Below are positions 10,609-14,264 of a stretch of 14,264 nt of DNA, piece after piece. The translations under genes and the position numbers were made by a program. Every line of letters starts with the position of its first letter. The stretch's first letter is position 1. The DNA comes from an uncultured Clostridia bacterium (GTDB lineage Bacteria; Bacillota; Clostridia; Oscillospirales; CAG-382), in NCBI GenBank assembly GCA_947627335.1, contig CANQVQ010000039.1, positions 1 to 14,264 of the forward strand, given 5' to 3'. Under the pieces are notes generated by a model. That model made no database searches, was not told the origin of the DNA, and worked only from the letters and a program-made list of their open reading frames with translations.

Positions 10609-12329
10609 ACGGCGACCTGCTTGCCGCCGCACGGCGGGAATACGAGCGCTGGCGGGACGCCCTGACCGGCGCGGAGCGCGACGAGCTGGACGCCATCCGC
10701 GACGACGACGGCGAGATCCTCGCCCGGTTCGGGCTGCCCATGCAGTTCGGCACGGCGGGACTGCGCAGCACGATGTCCCTCGGCGTCTCGCGCATGAACG
10801 TCTACACGGTCGCCCAGACCACCAAGGCGCTCTCCGCGCTCATTCTCGCCTCGAACGGGCAGGAGCGCGGCGTCGCGATCAGCTACGACAGCCGGCACAA
10901 CTCCGCACGCTTCGCCGAGACGGCGGCCCGCGTCCTCGCGCACGACGGCGTGCGCGTCTACCTGTTCGACGGCATTCGACCGACCCCGGAGCTTTCCTTC
11001 GCGATCCGGCGCCTCGGCTGCATCTCCGGCATCAACGTTACCGCCTCCCACAACCCCAAGGAATACAACGGCTACAAGGTCTACTGGGAGGACGGCGCAC
11101 AGCTCCCGCCCGAGCACGCGTCCCGCGTTTCCGATCTCGCGTCCGCCATCGACCCGCTGGTCGTCCCGCTCGCGGAACCCTCCTCCCCGCTGATCCGTCC
11201 GCTCTCCGCGGAGACCGACGACGCGTTCCTGACCGCCGTCCTCGCGTCCCGCCTCTCCCCGTCCCTCGACGCCGAGCAGGGCAAAAACCTGCACATCGTC
11301 TACACCCCGCTCCACGGCACCGGCTACCGGCTGATCCCGGAATGTCTCCGCCGTGCGGGGTTCACCGACGTCCGCCTGGTCGAGGAGCAAGCGATCCCGG
11401 ACGGGGACTTCCCGACCGTCGCGTCGCCCAACCCGGAAAACGACGCCTGCTTCGCCCGAGCGGTCGAGCTGATCCGACGCGAAAGTCTCCCCTGCGACCT
11501 GCTGATCGCGAGCGACCCGGACGCGGACCGCATCGGCGTCGCCGTGCCGGACGAAAACGGCGAGTTCCACGCCCTCCACGGCAACCGCATCGGCGAGCTG
11601 TTGATCGACTACATCCTGTCCGCCCGTGCGTCCTCGAACACCCTGCCCGCCGACGGGTGCGCCATCCGCTCCATCGTCTCCACCCCACGCTTCGACGCGA
11701 TCTGCGACGCGCACGGCGTCTCGCACGTCAGCGTGCTGACCGGGTTCAAGTACATCGGTGAAAAGATGACCGAGTGGGAGCGCACCGGGGAGCACACCTT
11801 CCTCTTCGGTTACGAGGAGAGCCACGGCTACCTGCCGGGTCCGTACGCCCGCGACAAGGACGCCGTCGGCGCGTCCCTGCTGCTCGCCGAGGTCGCCTGT
11901 TACCACCGCTCGCAGGGTCGGTCCCTGCCCGATGCGCTTCGCGCTTTGGACGAGCGGTACGGCTGCGCCCGCGAGTCCGGGTTCTCGGTCACGGTCACGG
12001 GGCTGGACCCGATGGCGGTCATGCATGAGCGCATGGCGGTCCTGCGCGAGCGTGGCGTGGAGTCCCTCGGCGGCGACCCGGTCGTCCGCGTGCGGGATTA
12101 CCTGTCCCGCGTTGCCCGCGATCGTTCCGGCGAGGAGACCCCGCTCGAGCAGCCGTCCTCCGACGTGCTGTATTTCGAGCTTGCGTCCGGCTCCGCTTTC
12201 GCCGTTCGACCCTCCGGCACCGAGCCGAAGATCAAGGTCTACCTCTTCGCCCGCGACGCCGACCCCGCCGCCGCCCAGTCCCGCCTCGCCCGCCTCGCCT
12301 CTGCGACCCGGTCTTTGCTTGGCGAGTAG
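10605..12329 (+). CDS. pgcA: Alpha-phosphoglucomutase / phosphomannomutase (PgcA type)
   Basis: A cytosolic alpha-D-phosphohexomutase interconverting hexose 1- and 6-phosphates, linking glycolysis to cell-envelope and glycogen precursors. It has 574 residues, close to B. subtilis PgcA. Four motifs are intact: catalytic phosphoserine loop TASHNP (Ser148), metal loop DPDADR (304-309), sugar loop GYEES (402-406) and phosphate loop RPSGTEPK (535-542). The N-terminal FGTAGLR (48-54) is also typical. ATG 10605 is chosen over an upstream open frame because GGAGG lies 7 nt before it and it forms an ATGA overlap with the TSCPD gene. Glucose or mannose preference cannot be read from sequence. Confidence 0.94.
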   Translation: MNGDLLAAARREYERWRDALTGAERDELDAIRDDDGEILARFGLPMQFGTAGLRSTMSLGVSRMNVYTVAQTTKALSALILASNGQERGVAISYDSRHNSARFAETAARVLAHDGVRVYLFDGIRPTPELSFAIRRLGCISGINVTASHNPKEYNGYKVYWEDGAQLPPEHASRVSDLASAIDPLVVPLAEPSSPLIRPLSAETDDAFLTAVLASRLSPSLDAEQGKNLHIVYTPLHGTGYRLIPECLRRAGFTDVRLVEEQAIPDGDFPTVASPNPENDACFARAVELIRRESLPCDLLIASDPDADRIGVAVPDENGEFHALHGNRIGELLIDYILSARASSNTLPADGCAIRSIVSTPRFDAICDAHGVSHVSVLTGFKYIGEKMTEWERTGEHTFLFGYEESHGYLPGPYARDKDAVGASLLLAEVACYHRSQGRSLPDALRALDERYGCARESGFSVTVTGLDPMAVMHERMAVLRERGVESLGGDPVVRVRDYLSRVARDRSGEETPLEQPSSDVLYFELASGSAFAVRPSGTEPKIKVYLFARDADPAAAQSRLARLASATRSLLGE

Positions 12330-12345
12330 GGAGTTGCGAGGGGGA

Positions 12346-12372
12346 CGAGGAGTACGAGGAGTACGAGGAGTA
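12346..12372 (+). repeat. Three perfect 9-bp tandem repeats
   Basis: CGAGGAGTA is repeated three times without mismatch, starting 17 bp after the phosphohexomutase stop. It resembles repeated Shine-Dalgarno cores, but no gene follows. Probably slippage-derived. Confidence 0.85.
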
Positions 12373-12374
12373 CG

Positions 12375-12415
12375 TTGGGGGTTGTGACAACCCCCAAACC
12401 CCCGCAGTCTGGGGG
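12375..12415. repeat. Two adjacent C/G-run hairpins
   Basis: TTGGGGGTTG-TGA-CAACCCCCAA (12375-12397) is a perfect 10-bp hairpin. CCCCC (12399-12403) then pairs with GGGGG (12411-12415) around GCAGTCT. An A/T-rich tract follows without a T-run, so at best a weak terminator for the upstream operon. Confidence 0.6.
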
Positions 12416-12479
12416 AATATTATAATAGGAAGGTAAAATGGGGGAGACTTCCCTGTTTGTCTGTGCGTTTTGACCGGCG

Positions 12480-12525
12480 ACCCCCAAATTCACCTGACTG
12501 CTGTCGCAGTCTGCGCCCCCAATTT
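12480..12525. repeat. Second copy of the C-run/GCAGTCTG block with hairpin
   Basis: ACCCCCAAA and GCAGTCTG occur here (12480-12488, 12506-12513) as they do at 12390-12398 and 12404-12411. Between them GACTGC-TGTC-GCAGTC (12496-12511) forms a 6-bp hairpin, flanked by CCCCCAAATT and CCCCCAATTT. Looks like a diverged duplicated intergenic element; no gene is seen. Confidence 0.5.
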
Positions 12526-12548
12526 AGGGAAATGCCTCGAAAGCGACA

Positions 12549-12583
12549 AAAAAACGGACCCCCCCACAAAGGGTCCGTTTTTT
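12549..12583. terminator. Bidirectional intrinsic terminator
   Basis: AAAAAACGGACCC and GGGTCCGTTTTTT form a perfect 13-bp stem with a 9-nt loop. T-runs follow the GC core in both directions. It lies between the convergent phosphohexomutase and AGE-family genes and should serve both. Confidence 0.92.
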
Positions 12584-12617
12584 GGTGAAATGGGGAGACA
12601 AACGAGCCGCCGTGAAA

Positions 12618-13853
12618 TTATAACAAAGTCTCGACTTGTTTTTCCGCTTCCAAACAGGACAATAAATGTTCCATATTCGCCAGCATACGGGGATAATGGA
12701 ACGGACCCTTCCACATGGAGCCCTTCTGGGTATGGGAGACGGTGCCGTCCTTATGCAGGTAGCCGTACCACTCGCCGTAGGTCGAATCGGTAAAATGCCC
12801 GAACGCGTACGCGTGGACCTTCTCGAAGAGCCTCCAATAGGATTCCTCGCCGGTGATGCTGTACGCGAGCAGAGCCCCAATGAGCGCCTCGTCATGCACC
12901 CACCAGAGCTTCATATCGTGCTCCAGCTGTTCCGGCGGACGACCGTTGACGTCGGTGAAGTAGATGTAGCCGCCGTACTCCTTGTCCCAGCCCCAATCGG
13001 AGGAGCAGTTGAAGATCCGCAGTGCGGTCTTGAGCAGCTCCTCGTCCTTCGTGGTCAGGTACTGGTTCATCAAGAACCAGCTGTTCTCCATGGAATGACC
13101 GGGGTTGATGGTACGTCCCGCAGGCGTGTCGATGAATTCCCCGTTCGGACCGGTGGTCTCCAGCACGCACCCGAGTTCCGGCTTCCAATGGACGCGGAGG
13201 ATGAAGTCCGCCATCTCGTCGGCGACGGCGGTGTAGTACTTCTTCTTTTCGGGGTCCTTGACGCACCGACGCAGCAATTGCGCGGAGGACACCAGCACCA
13301 TCGGCACGGCGACGGCGTCCTCGGCGCGTGTGGACGCGTAGGACTTCGGCGTGATCTTATACGGGTCGCACGACGGGTCGCGGAACATGGCGAGCATCCG
13401 CTCGAAGCAGTCGCACGCCTTCCGCACATACCGTTCGTCGTCCATCATCAGCCCGTATTCCGCCATGCCGAGGACGTAGAAACTCTCGGTGAACATATAC
13501 CGACGCTTGCGCAGCGGCTTCCCGTCGCGGGCGAGCGAGAAGAACATCCGCCCGTCGGCGTCCGCGATGTACTTCTCCAGGAAGTCCGCACCGCTCTTCG
13601 CGGCTTCCACCCACTCGTCCCGCTTGCCGTAGCGGTTGCAGAGCATGGAGAAGGTCCACAGGCAGCGACCCTGGAACCAACCGGACTTATCCGTCGAGTA
13701 GAGCTTGCCCTCGCGGTCGATACAGGTCATGTATCCGCCGTAGGTGCGGTCGAGCAGTTCGCTGTGCATCCAGAAGGGGATACAGTCGTCGAGCAGCCGG
13801 TCGCGGTAGAAGGTCTTGTAGGAGGAAATGAGCTGTTTTCTTTTGGCGTCCAT
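12618..13853 (-). CDS. N-acylglucosamine 2-epimerase (AGE) superfamily protein
   Basis: An (alpha/alpha)6-barrel sugar 2-epimerase or isomerase family member, 411 residues from ATG 13853. Motifs are GWFQGRCLWTFSML (58-71), NPGHSMENSWFLM (250-262), LWWVHDEALIGALLA (316-330) and FHYPRML (385-391). Arg63, His253, Glu322 and His386 align with the residues described as catalytic in Anabaena AGE (Arg57, His239, Glu308, His372), the last three with a constant offset of 14. The substrate may be N-acetylglucosamine/N-acetylmannosamine, but cellobiose or mannose epimerases look similar. There is no signal peptide. An upstream ATG at 13865 abuts AAAGG too closely; ATG 13853 fits better. It is transcribed alone from a strong promoter. 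Confidence 0.9.
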   Translation of the reverse strand: MDAKRKQLISSYKTFYRDRLLDDCIPFWMHSELLDRTYGGYMTCIDREGKLYSTDKSGWFQGRCLWTFSMLCNRYGKRDEWVEAAKSGADFLEKYIADADGRMFFSLARDGKPLRKRRYMFTESFYVLGMAEYGLMMDDERYVRKACDCFERMLAMFRDPSCDPYKITPKSYASTRAEDAVAVPMVLVSSAQLLRRCVKDPEKKKYYTAVADEMADFILRVHWKPELGCVLETTGPNGEFIDTPAGRTINPGHSMENSWFLMNQYLTTKDEELLKTALRIFNCSSDWGWDKEYGGYIYFTDVNGRPPEQLEHDMKLWWVHDEALIGALLAYSITGEESYWRLFEKVHAYAFGHFTDSTYGEWYGYLHKDGTVSHTQKGSMWKGPFHYPRMLANMEHLLSCLEAEKQVETLL

Positions 13854-13899
13854 GGATAAAAACATCCTTTCTTTTTTGCAAAACGGTGTCTTTTTCTGT

Positions 13900-13928
13900 A
13901 TTGTACCGCTTTTTTTCGTTCTTGTCAA
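13900..13928 (-). promoter_or_regulatory. Promoter of the AGE-family gene
   Basis: On the minus strand TTGACA (13928-13923), a 17-bp spacer and TACAAT (13905-13900). The start would be near 13893, about 40 nt before the ATG. This rules out longer upstream starts in the same frame. Confidence 0.88.
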
Positions 13929-13947
13929 TCGGATTCCGAGAAAATAT

Positions 13948-13976
13948 TTGACAAAAGCCATTCTTTGTGCTACAAT
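13948..13976 (+). promoter_or_regulatory. Promoter of the lipoprotein gene
   Basis: TTGACA (13948-13953), a 17-bp spacer and TACAAT (13971-13976). It diverges from the AGE promoter, with 19 bp between the two -35 boxes. Transcription would start near 13983, giving a leader of about 93 nt. Confidence 0.9.
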
Positions 13977-14005
13977 GAGACCGGCGTTGGGTCGGCGCAA
14001 GCGAT

Positions 14006-14027
14006 AAACGTCGGCTTTCCGACGTTT
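14006..14027 (+). promoter_or_regulatory. Stable hairpin in the lipoprotein 5' leader
   Basis: AAACGTCGG-CTTT-CCGACGTTT is a perfect 9-bp stem with a 4-nt loop. Flanking GCGC at 13995-13998 and 14028-14031 can extend it across a bulge. No U-run follows. It may stabilise the mRNA or be regulatory; no riboswitch class is recognised. Confidence 0.6.
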
Positions 14028-14075
14028 GCGCAATCCCGTCGACGCAAGTCAAAGATTTTTGCAAGGGGGATCTGT

Positions 14076-14264
14076 ATGTTCGCGAAGCGGCGGAAAACGG
14101 TCGGACTGCTCGCCGGAGCGCTCGCGCTTGCGCTTCTGCTCGGCGGGTGTTCCCTCTCCGTGGAATCCGTCATGGAGGACCTCAAGGCGTACGTCAAGGG
14201 CGAAGAAGCGACCGAATCGACCGGACCGGCGGAAGGGTTCGTCGAATCCCGGGAAAACGGCGAC
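14076..14264 (+). CDS. Secreted lipoprotein, 3' end outside window
   Basis: The first 63 codons of a lipoprotein anchored outside the membrane. The start MFAKRRKTVGLLAGALALAL has a positively charged n-region and a hydrophobic core and leads to the lipobox LGGC, with Cys25 as the predicted lipidated residue. The mature part (SLSVESVMEDLKAYVKGEEA, then Thr, Ser, Glu and Pro-rich sequence) is probably a flexible linker after the anchor. AAGGGGGA lies about 5 nt before the ATG. The functional domain is outside the window, so no role can be given. The divergent AGE-family gene could suggest sugar uptake, but that is weak. Confidence 0.88.
   Translation, partial: MFAKRRKTVGLLAGALALALLLGGCSLSVESVMEDLKAYVKGEEATESTGPAEGFVESRENGD

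Noticed and set aside
10413..12026. A 537-codon minus-strand open frame
   Set aside because: It is the antisense shadow of the phosphohexomutase gene, whose motifs are clear in the plus strand.
12438..12473. An 11-codon plus-strand leader peptide after AGGAAGG
   Set aside because: There is no convincing promoter and no downstream plus-strand gene before the terminator.
12666..13859. A 397-codon plus-strand open frame
   Set aside because: It is the antisense shadow of the AGE-family gene.

Overview
The window suggests a moderately GC-rich member of the Bacillota, probably an uncultured class Clostridia lineage. The evidence is a complete S10-spc gene order, a zinc-type 61-residue S14, an L24 with a four-cysteine C-terminal knuckle, strong AGGAGG-type ribosome binding sites and near-consensus sigma-A promoters. 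Genus cannot be read from the sequence.

Positions 1-9408, minus strand: one long ribosomal-protein operon, read right to left. It starts at a near-perfect promoter (9380-9408) followed by a leader of about 240 nt. The order is rpsJ, rplC, rplD, rplW, rplB, rpsS, rplV, rpsC, rplP, rpmC, rpsQ, rplN, rplX, rplE, rpsN (Zn type), rpsH, rplF, rplR and rpsE, the last cut by the window edge. Most junctions are 1-27 nt or overlap. Two are not. A 659-bp rpsJ-rplC spacer (8168-8826) holds a degenerate ~32-bp tandem repeat array of about 11-12 units plus a chain of strong palindromes. A 162-bp rplF-rpsH gap holds a perfect 11-bp hairpin that includes the rpsH stop codon. The rpsJ-rplC spacer is the most unusual object in the window.

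Positions 9491-10218, minus strand: a YefM-YoeB type II toxin-antitoxin operon with its own promoter, a TGTAC-type palindromic operator over the -10 box, and an intrinsic terminator separating it from the S10 promoter. A 25-bp element (22 of 25 positions the same) lies upstream of both the S10 and the yefM promoters.

Positions 10256-12329, plus strand: a two-gene operon of a small cysteine-rich TSCPD-domain protein and an alpha-phosphohexomutase (PgcA type), coupled by an ATGA overlap. About 220 bp of C-run and palindrome-rich DNA follows, ending in a strong bidirectional terminator (12549-12583).

Positions 12618-14264: an N-acylglucosamine 2-epimerase (AGE) superfamily gene on the minus strand, diverging from a truncated lipoprotein gene on the plus strand. 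Both promoters are almost perfect and lie in the 222-bp intergenic region. The phosphohexomutase and the epimerase both point to sugar metabolism, but they are convergent and separately transcribed.
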